From Flavobacterium acetivorans (GTDB lineage: Bacteria; Bacteroidota; Bacteroidia; Flavobacteriales; Flavobacteriaceae), in contig NZ_CP087132.1 in NCBI RefSeq assembly GCF_020911885.1, positions 1,612,001 to 1,676,000 on the forward strand: DNA of 64,000 bases, written 5' to 3'. A model generated the notes under the pieces. It saw nothing but the letters and a program-made list of their open reading frames with translations, made no database searches and had not been told where the DNA came from. Shown piece by piece: positions 9,498 to 17,586 of the stretch. Within the stretch, counting starts at the first letter, position 1. Each line of letters opens with the position of its first letter. Made by a program: the position numbers and the translations under genes.

Positions 9498-10448
9498 ATG
9501 CAATTCAGGACCCCAGTACCTATTTCTAAGAGTATTTCCCCAATCGATTACAACTCAAAGATTATCTCTTTGGGTTCTTGTTTTGCGGTTAATATGGCGG
9601 AGAAACTGAATTATTTTAAGTTCGAAAATTGGTGTAATCCGTTCGGGATTTTGTTTCATCCTTTGGCTATTGAGAAGCTAATTGAATTTGCAGTATCTGA
9701 AAAAGAGTTTACTAAGGCTGATTTGTTTTTTCATAATGAACAATGGCATTGTTTCGATGCTCATTCCGATTTAAGTAATCCTAATCCCGATAGCTTGTCA
9801 AGTGATTTGAATGATACGATTAAGACTATGCATCAACAAATACTAGAAGCTACTCATGTCGTGATTACCTATGGTACGGCTTGGGTGTATCGAAATATTG
9901 ACAATAATGAAATAGTTGCTAACTGCCATAAAGTTCCGCAAAAACAGTTTGAGAAAGAGTTGCTTTCGATTGAAACAATTAAAGAAAGTATGGAGAAAAC
10001 AATGGATTTAATTTATTGTGTAAATCCTAATTGCAATATCATTTTTACCGTTTCACCCGTGCGTCATATTAAAGATGGTGTTGTCGAAAATCAGCTAAGT
10101 AAAGCACATTTGATTTCGGGTATCCATCAGCTAATAAGCAATAAAGCTAAACCAATAAGCTATTTTCCAAGTTATGAAATCATGATGGACGAACTGCGTG
10201 ATTATCGTTTTTATGCCGAAGATATGTTGCATCCTAGCTCTGTAGCGATAGATTTTATTTGGAAACGCTTCAAAGAAACAAATATTTCTGAGCATTGTTT
10301 TTCAATTATGGATCAGGTAGAGACAATCCAAAAAAGTCTTTCACATAAACCTTTTAATCCTAACTCAGAAAGTCATCGTAAATTTGAAAGCAAACTGATG
10401 GATAAAATCAGTAAATTGGAATCTCAATATTCATTCATGAAATTTTAA
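9498..10448 (+). CDS. GSCFA domain-containing protein
   Basis: 316 residues. The family name motif G-S-C-F-A is at residues 26-30 (IISLGSCFAVNMAEKL), followed by the conserved NWCNPFGILFHP and, near the end, YRFYAEDMLHPSSVAIDFIW. GSCFA proteins are SGNH/GDSL-related putative hydrolases; the Ser of GSC and the D..H of DMLHP would be the catalytic residues. The substrate is unknown. No signal peptide is seen, so it is probably cytoplasmic. In Flavobacteriia it is often found beside alaS, as here, with only one small gene between. Confidence 0.9.
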   Translation: MQFRTPVPISKSISPIDYNSKIISLGSCFAVNMAEKLNYFKFENWCNPFGILFHPLAIEKLIEFAVSEKEFTKADLFFHNEQWHCFDAHSDLSNPNPDSLSSDLNDTIKTMHQQILEATHVVITYGTAWVYRNIDNNEIVANCHKVPQKQFEKELLSIETIKESMEKTMDLIYCVNPNCNIIFTVSPVRHIKDGVVENQLSKAHLISGIHQLISNKAKPISYFPSYEIMMDELRDYRFYAEDMLHPSSVAIDFIWKRFKETNISEHCFSIMDQVETIQKSLSHKPFNPNSESHRKFESKLMDKISKLESQYSFMKF

Positions 10449-10450
10449 AT

Positions 10451-11071
10451 ATGATTAGAAAAATAGGCATTGGAACAGGAATTATTGTCAGCATATTTTT
10501 ATTGTTCAAGTTTTGTGAATTTAAAAAAAACGATGCTGAAGATTTAAATTACAATACAAATCTCATTCAGCAACAAATAGTCAACGTAGGTAAACTTGTG
10601 GTGACAGAAGGGCATTTTTCTGAAGTGATTACATATAAAAACCAAGAGAAATATTTGTTAGATATGCTTTCTTTTGAGAAAAAAGCCTTAGTAATAGTGA
10701 ATGCTGATGTAACGGTTGCTTATGACTTGCATCAAATGAAATATAATATCGATGAAGAAAACAAAGTAATCACAATCATTAGTATTCCAAAAGAAGAAAT
10801 AAAAATAAGTCCGGACATCCAGTTTTATGATGTGGAGCAAAGCAAATTGAACCCATTTACTGCCGAAGATTACAATAAAATAAATAAATCAGTTAAAACA
10901 AATTTGGCTAAGAAAATTGAAAAATCATCCTTAAAAAAGAATGCCCAGAACCGTTTAATAAGTGAACTGTCTAAAATATTGATTCTTAGTAATTCTTTTG
11001 GATGGAAGTTGCAATATAAAGGGGAGCTGATTGAAAGTGAAAAAGACATGAATCAGAAAATTAAACTTTAG
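10451..11071 (+). CDS. DUF4230 domain-containing protein
   Basis: 206 residues with one N-terminal membrane helix (about 4-21) and a DUF4230 domain recognised from IVNVGKLVVTEGHFSEVITYK and the following beta-rich sequence (VNADVTVAYDLHQMKYNIDEENKVITI). It starts two bases after the GSCFA gene stops, so the two are almost certainly co-transcribed. The function is unknown; the topology suggests a periplasmic domain tethered to the inner membrane. Confidence 0.85.
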   Translation: MIRKIGIGTGIIVSIFLLFKFCEFKKNDAEDLNYNTNLIQQQIVNVGKLVVTEGHFSEVITYKNQEKYLLDMLSFEKKALVIVNADVTVAYDLHQMKYNIDEENKVITIISIPKEEIKISPDIQFYDVEQSKLNPFTAEDYNKINKSVKTNLAKKIEKSSLKKNAQNRLISELSKILILSNSFGWKLQYKGELIESEKDMNQKIKL

Positions 11072-11207
11072 AAACCTTAGGTTTCTATTAGTTTTAACAA
11101 TCACTTATGTTTAGTTTTTTTGGATACTTTCAACCGCAAATCCGGTAATTATTGCTATAGCTTAGAATTGTATAATTTACGAATTTGCGAATTTGCGGTT
11201 TGCTTTT

Positions 11208-12965
11208 TTAGGCTTTTTCTTTAGTAAAAATCAATTCTAAGCCAGCATCAATTAAATGGGCCGTTTCAGGTCTTTTGATTTTCATTTTTTCAAGATAATC
11301 AAGCACTTTTGTTAAGAGCTCGGAGTCTTTTTGGTTTGCCAAAAGTTCAGCAATTTCTATGGCTAAAAGCCAATCATGGGAATGATTTGTAGTCAGTTTA
11401 TTGAAGACAAAATTTAAGGCTGTTTGTGCGCCATTTGTTTCTCTGATGTCACGAACGGTTTTGTATAATTCTTCCAGTTCCTCTTTTTCTAAAGTGTGTT
11501 TTGCTTTGATGGTTTTGCTTGAAGGAATATGCGAAATCAAATCAAAACTGTTCACATCTGCGGGACCGGAAAATGCAGAAACTACTTTTTTGCCTACAGC
11601 CATGTCATAAACGCCCCATTCCGGTTGAAATAAGACAGTTTCACCATGAGTTACGGTGCAGTTATTCAATCGGATAAGTATGATTTCTCCTTGTAGGTTT
11701 CTGGAACCCGTAATTATTTCGCCTTCTACAGTAATATTGCCTTCAAATTCCAGTTTGACACTTTTGGATTCCAAGATATCGTAAGCATTCAAATCTTTTG
11801 GGCTCATATCTTCGATAGCAAGGTTAATTCCTTTTAGTTTACCAATTGGACTGCCAAATCCGTCTGGATGAGTCAAAGTCCCATGTCCTACCAGTTCTTT
11901 TTCGCGGTAAGCCAAGGCGGTTTTTCCGGTGGTTTGTATGTAAACGGGCTTGCCTTCGTCTTCAATTACATTGGTAAAAACACCCGAAATTTGTAGTCCG
12001 GTACTTAGTTCTATAGTTCCTAAAGCATTAGAAGTAATCAGCTTTTTTATACCGGATAATCCGCCAGTTCTTAAGGCCATTTTATTGGCAAAATCCTCTA
12101 AAACTAAATTCAGATAGGCAAAAGTTGGGGTGACATAAAGCTGTGGTTGCAGCTTAGTAATGTCAAAACTTTGATTGGCAGCCGATATATCGTAAGGGAT
12201 TTTTTTGACATTGTCAGTCATACACCAAGCACTTTCACCAATGGATGAAAGCAAGCCGGCACCATATATCTTTGGATTTTCTACAGTACCTATCAATCCG
12301 TATTCTACCGTCCACCAATGTAGGTTTCTAATTTGAGCCATTTCGGATAGTTCACCCATGTCATTCTGTAAATCTTCCACCGCTTTTTCGGCGGCATCAA
12401 TATCTGCTTGCGGAGTGTCTTCGGCTTCTTTCAAAATAGAAAGCAGTCGAATAGCTTCATACATTTCATAATCTTTAGATGAGGAAATGGCTTTGCAACC
12501 TATTTCTCCAAAACGACGTAAATATTCAGCATATTCAGGATTAGCAATAATAGGGGCGTGACCGGCACCTTCGTGAATAATATCCGGTGCTGGCGTGTAT
12601 TCTATATGTTCTAATTGACGAATATCTGATGCAATAACAAGGACATTATAAGCTTGAAATTCCATGAAAGCATTTGGCGGAATAAATCCGTCAACAGCTA
12701 CGGCTGCCCATCCTATTTCACTAAGGATTCGATTCATGCCATACATGCTGGGGATGTTGTCAATTTCTATTCCTGTTTTCTTCAAGCCATCTAAATAAGA
12801 ATGATGTGCCACTTTTGAAAGGTAATCTACGTTTTTGCGCATCACGTAGCGCCATACTGCCTGATTAATAGGGTTGTACTCGCTATAGTCTTGAGGCTTA
12901 ATAAATTGCTTTAAATGTTTTGGTAATCGCTCTAATAACGGATTAGTTTCAATAGTTGGATTCAT
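11208..12965 (-). CDS. Aromatic amino acid hydroxylase (phenylalanine-4-hydroxylase-like, long form)
   Basis: 585 residues from the start MNPTIETN; an in-frame extension of 12 codons is possible. The N-terminal half is the biopterin-dependent aromatic amino acid hydroxylase domain: the iron ligands are H131 and H136 of HEGAGH and probably E221 of WWTVEYG. The C-terminal half (about 300-585) is an extension found in Bacteroidota homologues and absent from short proteobacterial PhhA. It probably converts phenylalanine to tyrosine in the cytoplasm. No pterin carbinolamine dehydratase gene is next to it. Substrate choice between Phe and Trp cannot be settled by eye. Confidence 0.88.
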   Translation of the reverse strand: MNPTIETNPLLERLPKHLKQFIKPQDYSEYNPINQAVWRYVMRKNVDYLSKVAHHSYLDGLKKTGIEIDNIPSMYGMNRILSEIGWAAVAVDGFIPPNAFMEFQAYNVLVIASDIRQLEHIEYTPAPDIIHEGAGHAPIIANPEYAEYLRRFGEIGCKAISSSKDYEMYEAIRLLSILKEAEDTPQADIDAAEKAVEDLQNDMGELSEMAQIRNLHWWTVEYGLIGTVENPKIYGAGLLSSIGESAWCMTDNVKKIPYDISAANQSFDITKLQPQLYVTPTFAYLNLVLEDFANKMALRTGGLSGIKKLITSNALGTIELSTGLQISGVFTNVIEDEGKPVYIQTTGKTALAYREKELVGHGTLTHPDGFGSPIGKLKGINLAIEDMSPKDLNAYDILESKSVKLEFEGNITVEGEIITGSRNLQGEIILIRLNNCTVTHGETVLFQPEWGVYDMAVGKKVVSAFSGPADVNSFDLISHIPSSKTIKAKHTLEKEELEELYKTVRDIRETNGAQTALNFVFNKLTTNHSHDWLLAIEIAELLANQKDSELLTKVLDYLEKMKIKRPETAHLIDAGLELIFTKEKA

Positions 12966-13120
12966 TTCGAAAACGTTGTAGTTTAAGTCGTAAAAGTACA
13001 AATTTCAAGAGCTATTTACCGCTTTTCGTTGCAAGTTTTTTGTAGATTTTACTTTTTATAAGGGCTTATTGCTTTGATAGAATGAGAATTAACGGTAGCT
13101 TTTTAATATTTAAAAAAGTA

Positions 13121-13152
13121 TAAAAAAAATCCGCAACAGCCATGTTGCGGAT
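13121..13152 (-). terminator. Intrinsic terminator of the phytase-like lipoprotein gene
   Basis: The stem ATCCGCAAC / GTTGCGGAT with a six-base loop is followed, on the minus strand, by a run of T. It lies 25 bases beyond the stop codon. Confidence 0.85.
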
Positions 13153-13176
13153 TCTGAATGATTTTAAACTTTTGTT

Positions 13177-14307
13177 TTATTCTACTTCAAATAATAATAA
13201 TTGTGTTTTCTGTTTATCGGAGAAATTATTGTCCGATACAAAAATCAGCGATTGGTGTCCGTTTGCCAGTTTTGGCCCAAAAGTCAGTCCTTCAATATTG
13301 TCAGTAAAAATCCCCAAATCGTCCATGTTCAAGATTAATTTTTTTGAAGCGACTTCGATAGATTGGTTTTTTAAAGAAACAAGGTTTTTTACGTCAGTAG
13401 CTTTCTTCAAATGGCATAAATATACTTTTATCGTGCAGGCTAGGGTTCCGGTTGAATAGGAACGTTCCAGTACAAGTAATTGGTCTTTTTTGTAATATTG
13501 AATGGCTGCGACACCATTTACGCCAAAGGAGCCTTTAGGATTGGGTTCTTTGGCAATTGGATCCAATAGATATGCATATTGGGCCGTATTTTTTTTTGTT
13601 TTAACATTAAATTGATACAGTCTAATCAATGCGCCTTTATCTGTGCTGGCTTTTTCTCCGTCTTCAAAAAGAGGTTCTTCTATGCAGGTATAAATATTTT
13701 TGTAATTTTTATCAAATGTGATGCTTTCAAGGGTTCCATTATTTCGAGGTCCTTTCTCTTCTTTTTGCATTTCAAGATTAGAAGACAACTTAATGTAATC
13801 TTTAAAATTACCCTTCAAATCCATAAAAGTGATCGATGGATTTTGTAAAACGGTCTTGTCAGAAGTGAGGACGCGTGCGCCTTCGCTGCTCCAAATTAAA
13901 GAGTTGCTTTTGGGATTGTATCGAATGTCTTCGGGATCGGCAGAGGTTTCGGGAGTGCTTAACCAATTGCCAAAAAGTTTGCCCTCTTGATTTTTTAGGG
14001 TATGTGTATCTTGAAAATCGATGGCTTGTATCTGATTGTTATCCAGGTCGATTTTCGCTGTGTAAAATCGGGAAGAGTTAACTTGGGATCTTTCGTCACA
14101 GATCAGATAATAGGTATCTTGTTTTTTGTCGTAATCAATGCCGGAAAGTCCACCAATTTTGGTATTCTTGAAATCCTGATTGTAAGGAATTTCGATTGCG
14201 TTTACAAAATTTAAGCGGGGAGTTGAATTGGTTTGGCTTGCTTGTTTTAAATTCGAACAAGAAAGAAAAAAAGAGATGGAAAGGAATCCAAATAGAAGTT
14301 TACGCAT
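13177..14307 (-). CDS. Esterase-like/phytase-like family lipoprotein
   Basis: 376 residues with a lipoprotein signal (MRKLLFGFLSISFFLSC, cysteine 17) and a beta-propeller-like domain of the 'esterase-like activity of phytase' family. Family features seen are KIGGLSGIDYDKKQDTYYLICDERS near the N-terminus, ADPEDIRYNPKSNSLIWSSEG in the middle, and NIEGLTFGPKLANGHQSLIFVSDNNF near the end. It is probably anchored in the envelope. Family members have reported esterase or phosphatase-type activity, but the physiological substrate is not known. Confidence 0.88.
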   Translation of the reverse strand: MRKLLFGFLSISFFLSCSNLKQASQTNSTPRLNFVNAIEIPYNQDFKNTKIGGLSGIDYDKKQDTYYLICDERSQVNSSRFYTAKIDLDNNQIQAIDFQDTHTLKNQEGKLFGNWLSTPETSADPEDIRYNPKSNSLIWSSEGARVLTSDKTVLQNPSITFMDLKGNFKDYIKLSSNLEMQKEEKGPRNNGTLESITFDKNYKNIYTCIEEPLFEDGEKASTDKGALIRLYQFNVKTKKNTAQYAYLLDPIAKEPNPKGSFGVNGVAAIQYYKKDQLLVLERSYSTGTLACTIKVYLCHLKKATDVKNLVSLKNQSIEVASKKLILNMDDLGIFTDNIEGLTFGPKLANGHQSLIFVSDNNFSDKQKTQLLLFEVE

Positions 14308-14342
14308 GAGAATTGTCCGATGTTTATATTTAGAATGTATAA

Positions 14343-14741
14343 TTAGTTTTGTGAATTGTTTTTTGCTGCATTTCTAAAATAATCAATCTTATAATTGAAC
14401 ATTTCAGCCATGTTTTTGGCGCGTAATTTTGCTTCATCAGCAATTGGGCCAACAAATAATCCGTCTATTGTTTCGCTGAAAATTTCCATCCAACGCTCAA
14501 AATGTTCTTTGGCAACCGGCAATTGTTTGTGCGGAGGAAAAGGACTTCCGGAATAGCTGTGGACTTCCAAAAGGATAGTTTGCCAAAAACGGTACATCTT
14601 TTCCAGATGTTCTGGCCATTGGTTTCCAATTTTTTCGTTGAATATAGGGCCAATGAATTCGTCTTTCTGAACTTTAGAATAGAAGGTGTTTACCAGTAAT
14701 TTGATATCTTCTAAGGTTTTTATGTCTGTAAGGGTTGTCAT
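14343..14741 (-). CDS. Group III truncated haemoglobin
   Basis: 132 residues from MTTLTDIKTLEDIKLLV. Truncated-globin features include FYSKVQKDEFIGPIF, the haem-pocket W-P-E-H and FWQTILL segments, and AKEHFERWMEIF, where H80 is the likely proximal haem ligand. Group III globins bind oxygen or nitric oxide and are implicated in NO or oxygen handling. An upstream in-frame ATG at 14768 would start inside the terminator hairpin of ilvA, so the later start is preferred. It lies directly downstream of ilvA on the same strand, with that terminator between them. Confidence 0.92.
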   Translation of the reverse strand: MTTLTDIKTLEDIKLLVNTFYSKVQKDEFIGPIFNEKIGNQWPEHLEKMYRFWQTILLEVHSYSGSPFPPHKQLPVAKEHFERWMEIFSETIDGLFVGPIADEAKLRAKNMAEMFNYKIDYFRNAAKNNSQN

Positions 14742-14751
14742 AATTGGGTAT

Positions 14752-14777
14752 AAAAAAAGCCTACGCAAAGGTAGGCC
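14752..14777 (-). terminator. Intrinsic terminator after ilvA
   Basis: GCCTAC / GTAGGC with a short loop, followed on the minus strand by seven T. It separates the ilvN-ilvA transcript from the globin gene. Confidence 0.8.
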
Positions 14778-14801
14778 ATAAATTAGGAAAGGGAAATTGT
14801 T

Positions 14802-16046
14802 TTATCCAATTAATTGAGTGAAAAGATCTTGTTTTTCGTTGAGGTATTTAAATTCAAATCCTTTATGTGTCATTTTGTTTTTGATAGCCATAATGTCATT
14901 CTTGTTTTTTAATTCCAGTCCTACAACGGCTGGACCTACCTCTCGACTGTTTTTCTTGGTGAACTGAAAATAAGTAATGTCGTCATCCGGACCAAGGATG
15001 TCATTTACAAATTCCTTTAAGGCACCTGGACGTTGCGGAAATTGGATCATGAAATAATGCATGAGCCCTTCATACAATAAAGAACGTTCTTTTATTTCGG
15101 CAGTTCTCTCGATGTCGTTGTTGCTTCCGCTGACGATACAAACCACGTTTTTTCCTTTTATTTCGTCTTTATAAAAATCCAAAGCCGCAATAGTTAAGGC
15201 TCCCGCTGGTTCTACGACCATAGCTTCTTCGTTATACAAGCGCAAAATAGTAGTACATACTTTTCCTTCGGGAACCAGAATAATAGCGTCAAGGTTTTTT
15301 TGGCATATTTCAAAAGTCATGTTGCCTACCTGTTTTACCGCTGCGCCATCCACAAATTTATCGATGCTTTCTAATGGTGTGTTTACACCTGCGGCAATAG
15401 CAGTTTTCATCGAAGGGGCGCCCTCAGGTTCTACACCTATGATTTTAGTATTGGGACTCAATTCCTTGAATACCTCCGAAAGTCCTGCTGCCAATCCGCC
15501 ACCGCCAATAGGGACAAAGACATAGTCTATGGGCTCTTTGAAGGATTCTAAAATTTCTAAGCCTACGGTGCCCTGTCCTGCAATAACTTTTAAGTCATCA
15601 AAGGGGTGAACAAATGTTAGCTTGTTTTCTGTCGCATCTTGAGCTGCCTTTGCATAAGCATCGTCAAAAGTATCTCCTGTAAGTACAATTTCAACAAAGG
15701 ATTTTCCGAATAATTGTACCTGTTTTACTTTTTGTTTTGGGGTGGTTTTAGGCATATAAATCTTGCCCTTTATTTTTAGTAAATTGCAGGAATAGGCAAC
15801 CCCTTGTGCGTGATTTCCGGCACTGGCACATACAACCCCTTGGTTTTTTTCGTGTGATGTTAAGGTACTGATTTTGTTGTAAGCACCCCTTATTTTATAG
15901 GAACGTACAATTTGTAGATCCTCTCTTTTTAGTAATATATTCGATTCGAATTCTTCTGAAAGATTTAGGTTTTGGTTTAACGGTGTCGAAGAAATCACTC
16001 CGTTCAACTGACTCATTGCCGCTAACGCTTCTTTTAATATTTTCAT
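14802..16046 (-). CDS. ilvA: Threonine dehydratase (threonine ammonia-lyase)
   Basis: 414 residues. Fold-type II PLP enzyme converting threonine to 2-oxobutyrate, the committed step of isoleucine synthesis. The PLP lysine is K51 in VRSYKIRGAYNK; the phosphate-binding glycine loop is VPIGGGGLAAG, near residue 180. A single C-terminal ACT-like regulatory domain (about 330-414, FMIQFPQRPGALKEFVNDILGPDDDITYFQF) suggests feedback by isoleucine. It follows the ilvN-like gene by seven bases, so the two are one transcript behind the tandem isoleucine attenuators upstream. Confidence 0.96.
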   Translation of the reverse strand: MKILKEALAAMSQLNGVISSTPLNQNLNLSEEFESNILLKREDLQIVRSYKIRGAYNKISTLTSHEKNQGVVCASAGNHAQGVAYSCNLLKIKGKIYMPKTTPKQKVKQVQLFGKSFVEIVLTGDTFDDAYAKAAQDATENKLTFVHPFDDLKVIAGQGTVGLEILESFKEPIDYVFVPIGGGGLAAGLSEVFKELSPNTKIIGVEPEGAPSMKTAIAAGVNTPLESIDKFVDGAAVKQVGNMTFEICQKNLDAIILVPEGKVCTTILRLYNEEAMVVEPAGALTIAALDFYKDEIKGKNVVCIVSGSNNDIERTAEIKERSLLYEGLMHYFMIQFPQRPGALKEFVNDILGPDDDITYFQFTKKNSREVGPAVVGLELKNKNDIMAIKNKMTHKGFEFKYLNEKQDLFTQLIG

Positions 16047-16053
16047 AATCTAT

Positions 16054-16638
16054 TTATTTTGTTTCAAAAACCATGTTGCTATGATTTGAAAATGGGTTGT
16101 TGCTGTGTTTTTGTGTTGAGGTTTTCTCTATGTCCAAAATACCTATTGGTTTTTCATTCGATTTTGGAAGTGCAATTCTACAAGTTTTGACAAATTCAAT
16201 CAAATCATATTTCCGTAGTTCCTGAAGAAGATTATTGATTTCCTGTCCCTTTCCCTGGGCTTCAAATATGGCGTAATCTTCTTGAATCAGGACAGGCTTA
16301 GCTCCGTATTCCTTTAATAGTTGTTCCGCTTTTGCTTCTTTGAAGCTACTGGCTATTGGGACTTTGCATAATGCTGTTTCCTGTTCGATTATCTCCTCAG
16401 CGGTATTGGAATAAACTTCTAAAACACCCACTGTTTTTTCTATTTGAAGAATCAGATTTTTTACCACCGTATCAGTCTCGTTTAACACAATGGCAAATCT
16501 ATATTTTTTTTCTATTTCGTTAAGTGAAATGTTTAAGCTTTCTGTTCTAATTTTTCTTCTGGAAAGAATAAGGTCAATTTTATTGATAAGGTTGAGCTCA
16601 TTTTCGGTATAGATGCTTATGGTATATTCCTGTTTCAT
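16054..16638 (-). CDS. ilvN: IlvN-like acetolactate synthase regulatory subunit (divergent ACT domain)
   Basis: 194 residues. An N-terminal ACT domain (about 1-75, EYTISIYTENELNLINKIDLIL..TESLNIS) is followed by the IlvN C-terminal domain (about 80-165, ALCKVPI..LLKEYGAKPVLIQEDYAIFEAQG..LRKYDLIEFVKTCRIAL) and a 30-residue tail. It should bind and stimulate the catalytic acetolactate synthase subunit. Aligned by eye with E. coli IlvH, the valine-pocket glycine (G14) is N16 here and N29 is R31, so valine feedback may be lost. No ilvB lies nearby, which is unusual. A specialised role in isoleucine synthesis is inferred from ilvA and the leader. Confidence 0.85.
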   Translation of the reverse strand: MKQEYTISIYTENELNLINKIDLILSRRKIRTESLNISLNEIEKKYRFAIVLNETDTVVKNLILQIEKTVGVLEVYSNTAEEIIEQETALCKVPIASSFKEAKAEQLLKEYGAKPVLIQEDYAIFEAQGKGQEINNLLQELRKYDLIEFVKTCRIALPKSNEKPIGILDIEKTSTQKHSNNPFSNHSNMVFETK

Positions 16639-16685
16639 TGTTTATTTGTTTTTTTGAAAGTGTTTGCTTTTTTTGATTTTTAGAT

Positions 16686-16720
16686 AAAAAAAAAGCCTTT
16701 CTCATTTTGGTGAGAAAGGC
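16686..16720 (-). terminator. Attenuator terminator 2 of the ilvN-ilvA leader
   Basis: Perfect 10-bp stem GCCTTTCTCA / TGAGAAAGGC (16711-16720 with 16695-16704), loop of six, followed on the minus strand by nine T. It lies between leader peptide 2 and ilvN, so it must be bypassed for ilvN-ilvA expression. Confidence 0.9.
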
Positions 16721-16747
16721 AAATAGGGGCACTATTATTCTGACTCG

Positions 16748-16804
16748 TCAACTGAAACGAATAATGATAATAATGATAATTGCGATTATAGATAAATTTT
16801 TCAT
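16748..16804 (-). CDS. Isoleucine-rich leader peptide 2
   Basis: An 18-codon open reading frame, MKNLSIIAIIIIIIIRFS and stop, with nine isoleucine codons (ATA, ATC and ATT). It follows terminator 1 and precedes terminator 2. The run of Ile codons is what a ribosome-stalling isoleucine attenuator needs. In the RNA, the last two Ile codons plus C (16765-16759, AUUAUUC) can pair with GAAUAAU (16740-16734). Overlapping GUCAGAA (16744-16738) can pair at six of seven positions with UUCUCAC of the terminator stem. That gives mutually exclusive structures. The peptide itself need have no function. Confidence 0.88.
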   Translation of the reverse strand: MKNLSIIAIIIIIIIRFS

Positions 16805-16810
16805 TGGACT

Positions 16811-16840
16811 AAAAAAAAAACCTCCCGATGTGGGAGGTTT
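16811..16840 (-). terminator. Attenuator terminator 1 of the ilvN-ilvA leader
   Basis: 9-bp stem AAACCTCCC / GGGAGGTTT with a five-base loop, followed on the minus strand by about ten T. It sits between leader peptide 1 and leader peptide 2. Confidence 0.9.
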
Positions 16841-16882
16841 GATAAATATATTTGTTTTACTAATTTATATAACACTCCGCTA

Positions 16883-16939
16883 TTATTGTTGAATAATAAT
16901 AATGATAATAGCGATAATAATGTTACTTAAATTTTTCAT
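16883..16939 (-). CDS. Isoleucine-rich leader peptide 1
   Basis: An 18-codon open reading frame, MKNLSNIIIAIIIIIIQQ and stop, with nine isoleucine codons. It starts about 20 bases after a full promoter. In the RNA, CGCUAUUAU inside the Ile run (16913-16905) is perfectly complementary to AUAAUAGCG overlapping the stop codon (16886-16878). The next bases GGAGUGUU (16878-16871) can pair with AACCUCC (16839-16833) in the terminator stem, with one bulged U. A ribosome stalled at Ile codons would free the second segment and block termination. It shares MKNLS, length and Ile count with leader 2, so one probably arose by duplication. Confidence 0.9.
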   Translation of the reverse strand: MKNLSNIIIAIIIIIIQQ

Positions 16940-16957
16940 TGTTTTTTGTTTGTTGGG

Positions 16958-16987
16958 CAAATGTATCGATTATTTGATAAAATCAAA
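16958..16987 (-). promoter_or_regulatory. Promoter of the ilv leader and ilvN-ilvA
   Basis: On the minus strand TTTG (16987-16984), 18 bases, then TACATTTG (16965-16958): a full match to the Bacteroidota -33/-7 consensus. Transcription would begin about 12-15 bases before leader peptide 1, which makes the region an independent unit from the upstream lipoprotein gene. Confidence 0.8.
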
Positions 16988-16997
16988 TTAAAAAATA

Positions 16998-17537
16998 TTA
17001 TTTTTTTGAATTTGAAGGAGGGAACTGCGCTAAAATTTTTGAGACAAATTCATTAATTTGGCTTTCTTTTTTGGCGCGATTTTCAGTTAAATAACCATTG
17101 CCTTCACCTTCCCAAACTAATTCTTTTTTCTTGGCATCAATTAAATCAATATAAAGGGTTCCTTCTGTAGAAGAGCTTACATAAGTGCGTCCTCCCCAAA
17201 GGTAAGGATTCCATCCCCATCCCCAGCCATATCCCCAGCCGGCATTGTATTGATTTACATCTAAACGCTCTCTTTCTTTAGTAAGAATATTGATGAGTAA
17301 ATCTGGATTTTCGCTTTTGGTCATTCCTTTTTTGCTTAATTCGTTGTCAATTGCATGAAGAATTCTTTTCTTGTCTAATTCTGAAATATTAGCTCTGTCA
17401 ATACCTCTTTTATGGAAAGCATAGGTTTTGTATTGATTGAAATCAACATTGGTATCATAATCTGAATATACTCTGACGGAACTGCATGATGCAATAACGA
17501 AAAGTAAGAATACTGGAAGGAATTTAATTGCTTTCAT
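16998..17537 (-). CDS. DUF4136 domain-containing lipoprotein
   Basis: 179 residues with a lipoprotein signal (MKAIKFLPVFLLFVIASC, cysteine 18-19 region) and a DUF4136 domain: VRVYSDYDTNVDFNQYKTYAFHKRG at the start, a Gly/Trp-rich loop GWGYGWGWGWNPYLWGG, then TEGTLYIDLIDAKKKELVWEGEG. Such proteins are small envelope lipoproteins of unknown role. It lies between hutU and the ilv leader on the same strand but is separated from ilv by the ilv promoter. No link to amino-acid metabolism is evident. Confidence 0.9.
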   Translation of the reverse strand: MKAIKFLPVFLLFVIASCSSVRVYSDYDTNVDFNQYKTYAFHKRGIDRANISELDKKRILHAIDNELSKKGMTKSENPDLLINILTKERERLDVNQYNAGWGYGWGWGWNPYLWGGRTYVSSSTEGTLYIDLIDAKKKELVWEGEGNGYLTENRAKKESQINEFVSKILAQFPPSNSKK

Positions 17538-17586
17538 GTCTTAAATATTTGGTTACTATGTGTTTACTAAAGATACGCTCAAATTT

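Noticed and set aside
14742..14768. Upstream ATG start for the truncated globin
   Set aside because: It lies inside the ilvA terminator hairpin; the later ATG gives the normal family N-terminus.
16707..16892. 61-codon plus-strand frame across the ilv leader
   Set aside because: It reads the two Ile-rich leaders and terminators backwards and has no independent support.
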